Positions 16,567 through 25,198 of a DNA stretch of 64,000 nucleotides are shown here, one piece after another; position 1 is the stretch's first letter, and each line of letters begins with the position of its first letter. The notes below the pieces were generated by a model. The model made no database searches, was not told the origin of the DNA, and saw nothing but the letters and a program-made list of their open reading frames with translations. The DNA comes from Holophagaceae bacterium (GTDB taxonomy: Bacteria; Acidobacteriota; Holophagae; Holophagales; Holophagaceae), in assembly GCA_016722505.1 (NCBI GenBank), contig JADKJH010000003.1:248001-312000 (forward strand), written 5' to 3'. The position numbers and the translations under genes were made by a program.

Positions 16567-16914
16567 CTAGGGGACCAGGTCCGCGAGCGACACACCCGTA
16601 GGCATCTGAATTTCCATGAGCAGCAAGGCTTGGCCATGGGTCTTTCCTTGGGCGTCGGTCTTGACGCTTTCGCTGCCCCCGCCGCCAAGGGAATCGTGGA
16701 GCAGAAAGTTTAGCGCTCGCAAGTTGGGCACTTCAAACCGCTCCACATCCCCGAAGCAGATCTGGTTGAAATGGCGCTTCACCCGTTCCGCTGTCACCGC
16801 TTCCTGGATGACCCGGAAACCCGCGTCGGTGTATGCGATGATGCCGACATTGGAACCGTCGCCTTTGTCGCCTGAGCGTGCGTGGGCAATCTGCCCGAGC
16901 TTGATCATGGTCAT
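16567..16914 (-). CDS. Small AtuA-like domain protein
   Basis: The 115-residue product resembles the C-terminal ferredoxin-fold domain of AtuA-type proteins of acyclic terpene and acyl-CoA catabolism. Hallmarks are IAHARSGDKGDGSNVGIIAY near the start and NFLLHDSLGGGGSESVKTDAQGK near the end. Free-standing versions are common in acyl-CoA-metabolising bacteria; their function is not known to me. It overlaps the ugd stop by 4 bp (ATGA) and is thus translationally coupled to it, an unexpected pairing. Confidence 0.75.
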   Translation of the reverse strand: MTMIKLGQIAHARSGDKGDGSNVGIIAYTDAGFRVIQEAVTAERVKRHFNQICFGDVERFEVPNLRALNFLLHDSLGGGGSESVKTDAQGKTHGQALLLMEIQMPTGVSLADLVP

Positions 16915-18263
16915 CCGACACTTCTCCTACCGATGGAGTGGTAAACCCAGCCCGCGGCTTTCATCACCTCGGGGCGGAAGAGGTTGCGGCCATCAAACAT
17001 GACTTTGGCCTTGAGCTTTTGCGCCACGGCATCCAGGTCCGCAGCCTTGTACTGGGGCCATTCGGTGGCGATGAGGAGGGCATCGGCCCCCTCGCAGCAG
17101 GCGAGTGGATCGCTTGCGTAGACCACCCGGTCGCCGATCTTCGCTTTCACTGCGGGCATGGCTTCGTAATCGTGGACAGCAAGGGTTGCGCCCAAGGCCA
17201 GGAGGCTATCAATCAATTCCAGGCTCATGGATTCACGGATGTCGTCCGTGTGGGCCTTGAACGCCAGGCCCCACAGCGCGAAATGCCGCCCCGACAGGGG
17301 CGCGGGCGTGCCGCCCACAACGTCATAGTGCTTGCGTATTTTCGAGGCCAGCGCCTGCTTCTGGTGCCGGTTGGCTTCTACCGTGGCAGAGAGCGCCATG
17401 AGTGGATGGCCGTGTTCCCTTCCGGTTTTTAGCAGGGCTTGTAGATCTTTCGGAAAACAGGAGCCGCCGAATCCGGGGCCTGGATTGAGGAAGGCTGGGC
17501 CGATGCGGTGGTCCGCGCCAATGGCCACTTTCACGTGGTCGACATCGGCGCCGATGGATTCGCAAAGCCCGGCGATCTCATTGATGAAGCTGATGCGCAG
17601 GGCCAGCATGGCATTGGCTGCGTACTTGGTGAGTTCAGCCGAGGCCGGATCCATGCGGAACCATTTGCCGCCGGATGCTTTCAAGAACGGCTCATAAAGC
17701 GCTTTCATCACCCCTTCGGCGAAGTCAGTGGCGCAACCGACTACCACCCGATCAGGCTTCAGGAAATCTTGGATCGCGCTGCCTTCCCGCAGGAATTCCG
17801 GATTGCTCACCACCTCGAAAGCGCGATCGGTCCCGGTTCCGGAGATGGCGCCGGACACCCGGGCCGCTGTTCCGACCGGAACGGTGCTCTTGTCTACGAC
17901 AACGAGTGGTTTGGAATCCTTCGGGCGAAGATGTAAGGCCTCTCCGATTTGCTGAGCCACCTGCAGCACGAAACGCAGGTCTGCGCTGCCATCCTCGCTT
18001 TGGGGCGTGCCCACACAGATGAAGGCCGCATCCGCAGTTGCGATGCCGTCTTCCAGATCAGAGCTGAAGGCCAAGTTGCCGCTGGCGAGGTGGCGTTTGA
18101 AGATTTCATCGAGCCCCGGCTCGAAAATCGGCACTTCGCCATTTTTCAGGCGCTCGACCTTCGATGCATCCACATCCACGCCGAGCACGGAATGGCCCGC
18201 CTCCGCGAAGCAAGCGGCCGCCACAAGGCCCACATAACCCGATCCGATGACTAATACGCGCAT
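16911..18263 (-). CDS. ugd: UDP-glucose 6-dehydrogenase
   Basis: Oxidises UDP-glucose to UDP-glucuronate with two NAD+, supplying precursors of surface polysaccharide. N-terminal Rossmann motif GSGYVGLVAAACFAEAGH; VGTPQSEDGSADL; DKSTVPVGTA; central helix with LTKYAANAMLA; catalytic Cys in GFGGSCFPKDLQAL; C-terminal domain with LWGLAFKAHTDDIRESMSLELI. At 450 residues it is full length. The start faces tolQ across a 67-bp divergent gap. Confidence 0.96.
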   Translation of the reverse strand: MRVLVIGSGYVGLVAAACFAEAGHSVLGVDVDASKVERLKNGEVPIFEPGLDEIFKRHLASGNLAFSSDLEDGIATADAAFICVGTPQSEDGSADLRFVLQVAQQIGEALHLRPKDSKPLVVVDKSTVPVGTAARVSGAISGTGTDRAFEVVSNPEFLREGSAIQDFLKPDRVVVGCATDFAEGVMKALYEPFLKASGGKWFRMDPASAELTKYAANAMLALRISFINEIAGLCESIGADVDHVKVAIGADHRIGPAFLNPGPGFGGSCFPKDLQALLKTGREHGHPLMALSATVEANRHQKQALASKIRKHYDVVGGTPAPLSGRHFALWGLAFKAHTDDIRESMSLELIDSLLALGATLAVHDYEAMPAVKAKIGDRVVYASDPLACCEGADALLIATEWPQYKAADLDAVAQKLKAKVMFDGRNLFRPEVMKAAGWVYHSIGRRSVG

Positions 18264-18330
18264 CCATCCAGTGTACCCCGAGCTATTGGGAGTTGGCTCT
18301 TGCTAAGATGAGGGAATAGCTGGAGTTCAC

Positions 18331-19035
18331 ATGTTTGCAATCGCCCTAATCGCCCTATGGGAAGGCAGCGGGATCAATTTGTGGGAAGTGGTGCTGCATG
18401 GCGGGCCAGTGGCCAAAATGGTGCTGCTGCTGCTGGTCGTTTTTTCGGTGGTTTCCTGGGTGGTGATCATTATGAAAGGCCTGCTCATTTCCCGCAGCCG
18501 CAAGGCCACCGAGTCCTTCCGTGCCACATTCAGGCGCACCAATGATTGGCGGGAACTCAAACAGCAGGCGGGTTTCTTTACCATGAGTCCCTTGCTCGGG
18601 CTCTTCAACGCGGGATACACCGAGGTGACGTACCAACTGCGGACTCCGGCGGCGGGCGGCAAAGCCTACATCCGCAGCATGGAAGCCGTGGAGCGCAGCC
18701 TTACGCGGGCTTCGGTGGTGGAAATGGGGCGCATGGAACGCCACCTGGGCATTCTGGCGACCATCGCTGCCGTGAGCCCCTTCGTGGGTCTGCTGGGAAC
18801 CGTATGGGGCATCATTTACGCGTTCCAGGGCATTGGCGCCACGGGCAATGCCAATCTCGCCACAGTGGCGCCAGGCATCTCCGAAGCCTTGGTGGCTACG
18901 GCCATCGGACTATTCGCGGCCATCCCTGCGCTAATGGCCTACAACTTTTTTCAAGGGCAGCTCAAGCAGTGGCAGACCGAGCTGGATGATTTCTCCCTGG
19001 AATTCATCAGCCTGTCCGAGCGGAATTTCACGTGA
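18331..19035 (+). CDS. tolQ: MotA/TolQ/ExbB proton channel family protein, probably TolQ
   Basis: Inner-membrane proton-channel subunit that energises the Tol-Pal system. Three hydrophobic segments: near residues 20-45, and a paired set in LGILATIAAVSPFVGLLGTVWGIIYAF and VAPGISEALVATAIGLFAAIPALMAYNFF, the strongly conserved TolQ/ExbB region. No tolR/exbD follows; instead a polysaccharide deacetylase overlaps its end by 4 bp. tolB, pal and cpoB lie about 21 kb away in this window. ExbB is the alternative assignment. Confidence 0.85.
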   Translation: MFAIALIALWEGSGINLWEVVLHGGPVAKMVLLLLVVFSVVSWVVIIMKGLLISRSRKATESFRATFRRTNDWRELKQQAGFFTMSPLLGLFNAGYTEVTYQLRTPAAGGKAYIRSMEAVERSLTRASVVEMGRMERHLGILATIAAVSPFVGLLGTVWGIIYAFQGIGATGNANLATVAPGISEALVATAIGLFAAIPALMAYNFFQGQLKQWQTELDDFSLEFISLSERNFT

Positions 19036-19901
19036 GCGAAGCCCGCTTGCCGCTTTCCCTGGATTGGGAAGATTGGTTTCATCTGTGTTGTCCCCCTTTT
19101 GACAACGCCGATGCCCTGGATCATTTCGAGGACCGCCTTGAGAGAGCCACGGAATTGGCCTTGCAGCTTTGCTCGGATATCGGCGCCAAAGGCACCTGGT
19201 TCTGTCTGGCCGATCAGGCGAAGCGCCATCCCGCTCTGCTGCGCCGCATCGTTTCGAACGGCCACCGCCTTGGACTTCACGGCCTTACCCACCAACGGGC
19301 CTTCGCCCAGGATCGTGCTTCGTTTCGGCAATCCTTGGTGGAAGGGAAAGCCCTGATCGAAGATTTGTCAGGCGCACGGGTGCTGGGTTTCCGTGCTCCT
19401 GAGTGGAGCTTGAGGAATAATGCCTCTGAGTATTGGCAGGAACTCCCCGGTTTGGGCTTCACGTTTGATTCCAGCCGCGCGCCGCTCAAAGTCCTGGGCG
19501 ACCCATCCTGGCCCAGGCGGCCCTTCCGCCTTGCCAGCGATCTGTGGGAATTGCCGCCGCCAGTATTAGGCCTGGGGCCACTGACGGTGCCGCTCTGGGG
19601 ATGGTCCATGCGGGTGCTGCCGAAATTCCTGCTTACCGCTGAGCTTGATGCCTTGCAGGCGGAAGACTCGGGCACGCCTTTGGTGCTCCATCCGTGGGAA
19701 CTGGATGAGGATCAGCCCCTGCTACCCAAAGCAAGCTGGGGCCATCGTTTTGCTCATCGGGCAGGATTGCGCGGTTACGGATCCCGGCTAAGAAAGCTTT
19801 GGTCCGGCCTGAACTTGGTGCCGCTTGAATCCTGGATCGAGGCACAGGAGATCGCTGAAGCCGCTGAGTCGGCGCTTGTGCTGCGGGAAGCGCATTCGTG
19901 A
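19032..19901 (+). CDS. Polysaccharide deacetylase family protein (NodB-like)
   Basis: Predicted metal-dependent carbohydrate esterase removing N- or O-acetyl groups from glycans. It opens with LPLSLDWEDWFH, whose Asp-Trp-Glu-Asp segment is the first motif of NodB proteins associated with exopolysaccharide loci. GTWFCLADQAKRHPALLRRI and NGHRLGLHGLTHQ (metal His pair) follow, then GFRAPEWSL. A late VLHPWELD segment supplies a further conserved His. No signal peptide is evident, so it is cytoplasmic or exported by an unusual route. ATGA overlaps on both sides join it to tolQ and yaaA. Confidence 0.85.
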   Translation: MSEARLPLSLDWEDWFHLCCPPFDNADALDHFEDRLERATELALQLCSDIGAKGTWFCLADQAKRHPALLRRIVSNGHRLGLHGLTHQRAFAQDRASFRQSLVEGKALIEDLSGARVLGFRAPEWSLRNNASEYWQELPGLGFTFDSSRAPLKVLGDPSWPRRPFRLASDLWELPPPVLGLGPLTVPLWGWSMRVLPKFLLTAELDALQAEDSGTPLVLHPWELDEDQPLLPKASWGHRFAHRAGLRGYGSRLRKLWSGLNLVPLESWIEAQEIAEAAESALVLREAHS

Positions 19902-20626
19902 AACCCATGGTGCTGCTCGCCCCTTCGGAAGAGAAGGCAAGTGGAGGACACACCGGAAAACTCGTCGAGAGCCCTGCGCAGAAATGGGTCCGGGAAAAGC
20001 TTGTGGAACTGGTGGTCCACGGTGGTCCAGAGGCTTGCGCCAAAGCGTTCGCGGTCAAGGATGGATCCCTCATCAAAGCCTGTGAAGAGGCCCTGGCGTT
20101 GCGTCATCCGGTGCCCTTGATGGCCGCATTGGAGCGCTATCAGGGTGTCGCATTCGGCGCCTTGGATGCGGCGTCCTTGTCCAAGGAAACCTGGAAGCAG
20201 GTTTTCATTTTTTCGAATCTCCGGGGATTGGTCCGCGGTGATGCATTGGTGCCGCCCTACAAGTTGAAAATGGGCGGTATTCCTGGGCTCAAGGCTCATT
20301 GGCGCAGGCACCTCAGCCAACAACTGGCCTTGATTCCCGAAGGCCCTCTTTGGGAGTTGCTGCCCGGCGAACACGCAGATTTATTGAAAGGCTGGAGCCG
20401 CCTCCGCCACAGGCTTGAAATCGTGGATGAAGCGGGGAAGATCGTCAGCCATTTCTCCAAGTTGTACCGAGGCCGCGTGGCTAGGTGGATTCTTCTCCAT
20501 GGACAAGGGGCGCCATCAAAGGTGCTCCGGAGCAAGATCGAAGGCTGCGCCTGGGATGGGACCGAAGAGAATTCCACCGGGGGAGCGGACCTGAAACTCG
20601 TGGTCCTTCGAGGAGCTGGAACATGA
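19898..20626 (+). CDS. yaaA: Peroxide stress protein YaaA (UPF0246)
   Basis: Cytoplasmic DNA-binding protein family that lowers free iron and limits oxidative DNA damage in E. coli. Family features: N-terminal MVLLAPSEEKA, the central FSNLRGLVRGDALVPPYKLKMG and the late VSHFSKLYRGRVARW segment. Length (242 aa) is close to the E. coli protein. It is in the tightly overlapping tolQ-to-nadB chain, with 4-bp overlaps at both ends. Confidence 0.85.
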   Translation: MKPMVLLAPSEEKASGGHTGKLVESPAQKWVREKLVELVVHGGPEACAKAFAVKDGSLIKACEEALALRHPVPLMAALERYQGVAFGALDAASLSKETWKQVFIFSNLRGLVRGDALVPPYKLKMGGIPGLKAHWRRHLSQQLALIPEGPLWELLPGEHADLLKGWSRLRHRLEIVDEAGKIVSHFSKLYRGRVARWILLHGQGAPSKVLRSKIEGCAWDGTEENSTGGADLKLVVLRGAGT

Positions 20627-21393
20627 GCTGCGACTCCTCAAGACCCATCTTTTTCCAGCGTCAGCCGGTCCTTCCGCTTCCCGTCCAGCGCTTCCTGAGG
20701 ATGCGCCTGGAAGCGGCGCTTGAAGATCCCAACGACCGGGCGCTGTTGGCTTGGCCCACGGTCCTGGGCGCTCCGAAACTGCGGCAGGAATATCCCAGCG
20801 GTATGCCTGAGCAGGTGATGTTTTCCCATGCCGCGAAGATGCTCCATGCCTTGGGGATTGATGATCCCGAGGCCTCCTGGATGGATGGAAACCTGCGCTT
20901 TCCTGAAACCGCAGAGCAGGGGGACACGGGTCTCAAACCCCATGGCGAATGGGGCGCCTTCGGGCCGCTGGTAAGCCTGCGCAGCGGGGTCGCGCTGTCG
21001 GCATTGACTGAACTTCCATCAGATGGAACCTATGAATTGAAGGCGGGATTGGCGCTGTTCAACAGCGCGCTTTATCATGAGGCCCACGATGCGCTGGAGA
21101 GGCTCTGGAAGGATGCTGCCGGCGGCCTCCGAGAAGGGTTGCAGGCCCTCATTCTGATGACCGCTGGATACCACCATCTCCAGCTCCACAACCTGGGCGG
21201 AATGCAAGCTGTGTGGCAGGAATCCCTGCATCGCCTTGGAGCCCTTGACAGCCTGCTGGACACACCCTGGGGCAAGGTGGATCATCGCGGTGCGGTAGCA
21301 TGCACCCAGGAACGCATGGCGAACATCAGTTCTGGAGCTGTGGCTTTTGAGCGTCTCTGGGCCATGCCGGTGCCGCGATGGGAGATTTCATGA
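20623..21393 (+). CDS. DUF309-domain protein
   Basis: The 256-residue product carries a DUF309-like helical domain near residues 145-200: FNSALYHEAHDALERLW, then GLREGLQALILMTAGYHHLQ, with the typical His and Glu positions. The N-terminal part is not recognised. The ATG at 20623 overlaps the yaaA stop (ATGA), which decides the start; the frame is open upstream to 20485 but that region is inside yaaA. It probably acts in the cytoplasm; function unknown. Confidence 0.75.
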   Translation: MSCDSSRPIFFQRQPVLPLPVQRFLRMRLEAALEDPNDRALLAWPTVLGAPKLRQEYPSGMPEQVMFSHAAKMLHALGIDDPEASWMDGNLRFPETAEQGDTGLKPHGEWGAFGPLVSLRSGVALSALTELPSDGTYELKAGLALFNSALYHEAHDALERLWKDAAGGLREGLQALILMTAGYHHLQLHNLGGMQAVWQESLHRLGALDSLLDTPWGKVDHRGAVACTQERMANISSGAVAFERLWAMPVPRWEIS

Positions 21394-22961
21394 TCACGTG
21401 CGACGTACTGGTCCTGGGCGCGGGAATCGCCGGTTGCGTGTCTGCGCTCCGGGCGGCGGATCTCGGCGCGGATGTGGTGCTGGTGGCCAAAGACACCTTG
21501 GGCCAGACCAACACCTCCTGGGCGCAAGGGGGCATTATTGGTCTGCCAGGGGAGGCCGAACACGATTCACCGGCACTGCTGGCTGCGGATATCGAGGCTG
21601 CGGGGGCCGGGCTTTGCCGCCATGAAGCGGTGCGCATGCTTTCAGAAACAGGGCCGACTCTTTGCCGGGACTTCCTTTGGAACCGGCTTGGCGTGCCCTT
21701 CGACCAGAACAGCGAAGGCGTTCCGGATCCCACCCGGGAAGCCGCCCACAGCGCCAAGCGCATCTACCACGCCAAGGACGCCACTGGCCGCGCCATCCAG
21801 GAAACCCTTAATGATGCTGTGAGCACCCATCCGCGCATCCGCACCCTGGAAAACCGCATGTTGGTGGATCTGCTGACGCTGCCCCATCATGCTGCGGATC
21901 CGCTAAGGGTCTACGATCCGATGCATGTCTGGGGCGCCTACCTTTTTGATGAAGCCACCAACCGCGTGACCACCGCCATCGCCAAGCGCACGGTGCTAGC
22001 CACTGGCGGCCTGGGCTACCTGTACCTGCACACCACGAATCCTGCTTCGGCCACCGGTGATGGACTGGCGGCCGCCTATCGGGCCACCGCACGCATTGTG
22101 AATTGCGAATATGAGCAGTTCCATCCCACGGCCCTCTATGTGCCAGGGAAGCCACGTATGCTGCTAACGGAAGCTTTGCGGGGCGAAGGCGCCCACCTTG
22201 TGAACCGCAAGGGTGAGCGATTCATGCAGAGATATGCGCCAGAACACATGGAGCTGGCGCCTCGCGACGTGGTGAGTCGGGCCATCTTCCAGGAGCTGGC
22301 CACCAGTGGCGAAGCTTCGGTTTATCTGGATTTGCGGCCTCTGCAAGCCAAGCTGGACATCGAGAAGCACTTCCCCACGGTATTCGCCGCCTGCATCGCT
22401 GAGGGCCTGGACCCACTACGCCAACCCATCCCAGTGGTGCCCGCCGCGCACTACTTCTGCGGTGGCGTGCTGGTGGACCTGGATGGGCGCACCTCGTTGC
22501 CGGGCCTCTACGCAGCAGGCGAGGTGGCTTGCACTGGGCTTCATGGCGCCAACCGGCTGGCTTCCACGTCGCTGCTGGAAGGCCTTGTCTGGGGCTATCG
22601 AGCGGCAGATGCGATCCATGTCGAATTACCTCAAATCGAACAGCCCGATGCCCAGGCGTTCGCCGCATGGCAACCTTCCAAGCTTTCAGAAAACCCAGAT
22701 CCATTGCTGGTGGAACAGGATTGGAACCTGATCCGGACCACCCTCTGGAACTACGCTGGTATTATCCGGAGCGGTGCCCGTCTGGAACGGGGCCATGCCG
22801 ACATGAGCTACTTCTACCATCGCCTCGAACGCTTCTACCGTGAAGCACCGCTCTCCCGGCGGATCATCGAACTGCGCAGCGCCATCATCTGCGCCCGGCT
22901 GATCCTGAAAGCCGCGCTCCTCAATCGGGAGAGCCGCGGCTGCCACTACCGGGTGGATTGA
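21390..22961 (+). CDS. nadB: L-aspartate oxidase
   Basis: FAD enzyme oxidising L-aspartate to iminoaspartate, the first step of de novo NAD synthesis. N-terminal FAD motif VLVLGAGIAGCVSALRAADLG; TNTSWAQGGI; TGGLGYLYLHTTNPASATGDGLAAAYRA; QFHPTALY; EALRGEGAHLVN; ending domain AAHYFCGGVLVD and LPGLYAAGEVACTGLHGANRLASTSLLEGL. Start ATG 21390 overlaps the previous stop (ATGA) and has GGGAG about 8 nt upstream, which is better than ATG 21378. nadA and nadC are not in the window. Confidence 0.95.
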   Translation: MITCDVLVLGAGIAGCVSALRAADLGADVVLVAKDTLGQTNTSWAQGGIIGLPGEAEHDSPALLAADIEAAGAGLCRHEAVRMLSETGPTLCRDFLWNRLGVPFDQNSEGVPDPTREAAHSAKRIYHAKDATGRAIQETLNDAVSTHPRIRTLENRMLVDLLTLPHHAADPLRVYDPMHVWGAYLFDEATNRVTTAIAKRTVLATGGLGYLYLHTTNPASATGDGLAAAYRATARIVNCEYEQFHPTALYVPGKPRMLLTEALRGEGAHLVNRKGERFMQRYAPEHMELAPRDVVSRAIFQELATSGEASVYLDLRPLQAKLDIEKHFPTVFAACIAEGLDPLRQPIPVVPAAHYFCGGVLVDLDGRTSLPGLYAAGEVACTGLHGANRLASTSLLEGLVWGYRAADAIHVELPQIEQPDAQAFAAWQPSKLSENPDPLLVEQDWNLIRTTLWNYAGIIRSGARLERGHADMSYFYHRLERFYREAPLSRRIIELRSAIICARLILKAALLNRESRGCHYRVD

Positions 22962-22974
22962 GCCATTCATTCGC

Positions 22975-22988
22975 CGACCTGCAGGTCG
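22975..22988. promoter_or_regulatory. 14-bp perfect palindrome upstream of the phospholipid cluster
   Basis: CGACCTGCAGGTCG, a self-complementary sequence between nadB and the CDP-alcohol transferase gene, about 40 bp before the start codon at 23029. It could be an operator or chance. TAAGAT near 23011 is a weak -10-like match downstream. Confidence 0.35.
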
Positions 22989-23028
22989 TCGAGAAACCGC
23001 AAGAAATTAAGATAGGATTCATTCATCC

Positions 23029-23631
23029 ATGCCGAGCGTCTACGATCTCAAACCCGCCTTCCAAGGGCTGCTACGGCCAGTGCTGCGGCGCATGGCAAGC
23101 ATGGGCGTGACAGCAAACCAAGTCACTCTGTCAGCGCTGCTGATGTCCTTCGCCACGGGGGCCGTGATCGCCTGGCGGCCGGTACCCCGCGCGCTGTTGC
23201 TGCTTCCGGGAGTGCTCTTCCTGCGCATGGCGCTCAACGCCATGGATGGAATGCTGGCCCGTGAATTCAATCAGAAATCCAGGCTTGGAGCCATCCTCAA
23301 CGAGCTGGGCGATGTGGTATCGGACACGGCGATCTACCTGCCTCTGGCGCTTGTCCCGGGATTCCCGATCTGGCTGGTGTTCGGCATCGTGCTGCTCGCG
23401 GCCCTTTCCGAGATGACCGGCGTGCTGGGCCTCATGATCGGCGCCAGCCGGCGCTATGACGGCCCCATGGGAAAGAGCGACCGGGCTTTCGTGTTCGGGG
23501 CGCTGGGACTGGGCCTAGGCTTTGGCGTGAAGGCTGGTGTGTGGCTAACCTGGCTCCTGGCTTTCGTGCTGGTCCTGCTCCTGGTGACGATCTTCAACCG
23601 TGCGCGCCGGGCCTTGAAGGAGAATCCATGA
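23029..23631 (+). CDS. CDP-alcohol phosphatidyltransferase family protein (variant motif)
   Basis: Membrane enzyme family joining a CDP-activated lipid to an alcohol during phospholipid synthesis. The family motif is D1xxD2G1xxAR(x8)G2xxxD3xxxD4. Here it reads Asn70, Asp73, Gly74, AR77-78, Gly87, Asn91, Asp95, with a further Asp at 99. The first and third Asp are thus Asn. About six hydrophobic helices are visible in 200 residues. Together with the overlapping CdsA-like gene it resembles the E. coli ynbA-ynbB arrangement. The head-group alcohol is unknown. Confidence 0.82.
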   Translation: MPSVYDLKPAFQGLLRPVLRRMASMGVTANQVTLSALLMSFATGAVIAWRPVPRALLLLPGVLFLRMALNAMDGMLAREFNQKSRLGAILNELGDVVSDTAIYLPLALVPGFPIWLVFGIVLLAALSEMTGVLGLMIGASRRYDGPMGKSDRAFVFGALGLGLGFGVKAGVWLTWLLAFVLVLLLVTIFNRARRALKENP

Positions 23632-24572
23632 CCTGGTCGAGCCTGCCGGAACCCTTGCGCTACGCCATTCTGGGAGTGGGCAGCATCCTCGTGGCGGCCT
23701 CCTTGCTAGTGGCGCTGCTCACCCTGTTGAAGCCCGCCAAGGATTTCTCTGAGCTGAAATTGCGGGTGCGCACCTGGTGGATCATGAGCGCCGTGTTCCT
23801 GGGGGCGCTGGCTTTCAATCGAACCGGAATCCTCTGTTTCTTCGCGTTCCTGAGCTTCCTGGCCCTGAAGGAATTCCTGAGCATGATCCCCACGCGGCGT
23901 GCGGACCGCCGCGTGCTGTTCTGGGCGTACCTCGCGATACCGGTGCAGTACCTGTGGATCGGAATGGATTGGTATGGCATGTTCCTGGTATTCATCCCGG
24001 TTTACATGTTTCTGTTCCTGGCCATGCGCACGGTGCTCATCCAGGAGACCGAAGGTTTCCTCAAAGCCGTGGGAACCTTGCACTGGGGTCTGATGGTCTC
24101 GGTCTATGCTCTGAGCCACGGGGCCTGGCTGGCGTTGCTGAAACCCACTAACGGCGCTCATGGCGGCGGGCTGGGCCTGCTGCTGATGCTTGTCTTCCTC
24201 ACGCAGTTCAACGATGTGTCCCAGTACATCTGGGGCCGTACGCTGGGCCGCACGCCAGCACTGCCCAAAGTGAGCCCGAAGAAGACCATGGAAGGGCTGC
24301 TGGGCGGCGTGGCCACCACGGTCACGCTCTCGGTACTGCTGGCCCCGCGCTTCACGCTGCTGACGAAATCCGAAAGCCTGATGGCAGGGCTCATCATCGG
24401 CTTCGGCGGTTTCATCGGTGATGTGGTGATCTCGGCGGTGAAGCGGGACCTGCATCTCAAGGACAGCGGCGAATTGCTGCCCGGCCACGGCGGAATTCTG
24501 GATCGGGTGGACAGTTTGTTCTTTACCACCCCGCTCTTCTTCCATTTCGTGAAGTACCTCGACCGTTTCTGA
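23628..24572 (+). CDS. CdsA-like phosphatidate cytidylyltransferase
   Basis: Integral membrane enzyme making CDP-diacylglycerol from CTP and phosphatidate. About eight hydrophobic helices. The C-terminal signature is clear: SPKKTMEG, VISAVKRDLHLKDSGELLPGHGGILDRVDSLF, with the catalytic Asp/Lys/His set. The 314-residue product begins at ATG 23628 overlapping the previous stop (ATGA); the open frame back to 23541 lies inside the upstream gene. It is more like YnbB-type paralogues by context than the housekeeping CdsA. Confidence 0.88.
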   Translation: MTWSSLPEPLRYAILGVGSILVAASLLVALLTLLKPAKDFSELKLRVRTWWIMSAVFLGALAFNRTGILCFFAFLSFLALKEFLSMIPTRRADRRVLFWAYLAIPVQYLWIGMDWYGMFLVFIPVYMFLFLAMRTVLIQETEGFLKAVGTLHWGLMVSVYALSHGAWLALLKPTNGAHGGGLGLLLMLVFLTQFNDVSQYIWGRTLGRTPALPKVSPKKTMEGLLGGVATTVTLSVLLAPRFTLLTKSESLMAGLIIGFGGFIGDVVISAVKRDLHLKDSGELLPGHGGILDRVDSLFFTTPLFFHFVKYLDRF

Positions 24573-25198
24573 TGCTGCGCTGGTGCTTCTACGCCCTGCT
24601 GGTGCGGCCCCTCACCTGGATCGTGCTGGGCCTGAACGTGCGCCATCGCGAGCGGCTGCCGACAAGCGGCCCGGTGATCCTAGTGGCCAACCACAACAGC
24701 CACCTCGACACCATGGTGCTCATCTCGCTATTTCCACTGCGGCTCCTGCCGAAACTCCGGCCTGTGGCGGCGGCGGATTATTTTCTAAAGAACCGATTCA
24801 TGGCCTGGTTCTCCATGAAAGTGATCGGAATCATCCCGGTCGCGCGCGGAGGCGCCGCGGGAGATCCGCTTGAAGGCGCCTCCGATGCCATCGCGCGCAG
24901 CGACATGGTGATCCTGTTCCCAGAGGGTTCCCGAGGCGAGCCCGAGCAGTTGACGGGTTTCAAGAAAGGAGTCTGGCATCTGGGGAAGCGCCATCCCGGA
25001 GTGCCCATCCAGCCGGTATTCCTGCATGGCCTGGGCAAAGCCTTGCCGCGTGGAGAAGCCCTGCTGGTGCCCTTCTTCTGCGATGTGTTCGTGGGCGAGC
25101 CCATGGCCTGGATGCCGGATCGCGATGCCTTCATGAAGGAGTTGCAATGCCGTATGAACGCTCTGGTCCAGGACGCTCATTTCCCGCCGTGGGAGTGA
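24572..25198 (+). CDS. 1-acyl-sn-glycerol-3-phosphate acyltransferase (PlsC-like)
   Basis: Peripheral or membrane acyltransferase of the LPLAT family. Motif I NHNSHLDT (HX4D) is near residue 45, motif III FPEGSRGEPEQL is near 115, and PVARGGAAGD is between. One N-terminal hydrophobic helix. It overlaps the previous stop by one base (TGATG). It could provide phosphatidate for the CdsA-like enzyme just upstream. Confidence 0.88.
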   Translation: MLRWCFYALLVRPLTWIVLGLNVRHRERLPTSGPVILVANHNSHLDTMVLISLFPLRLLPKLRPVAAADYFLKNRFMAWFSMKVIGIIPVARGGAAGDPLEGASDAIARSDMVILFPEGSRGEPEQLTGFKKGVWHLGKRHPGVPIQPVFLHGLGKALPRGEALLVPFFCDVFVGEPMAWMPDRDAFMKELQCRMNALVQDAHFPPWE

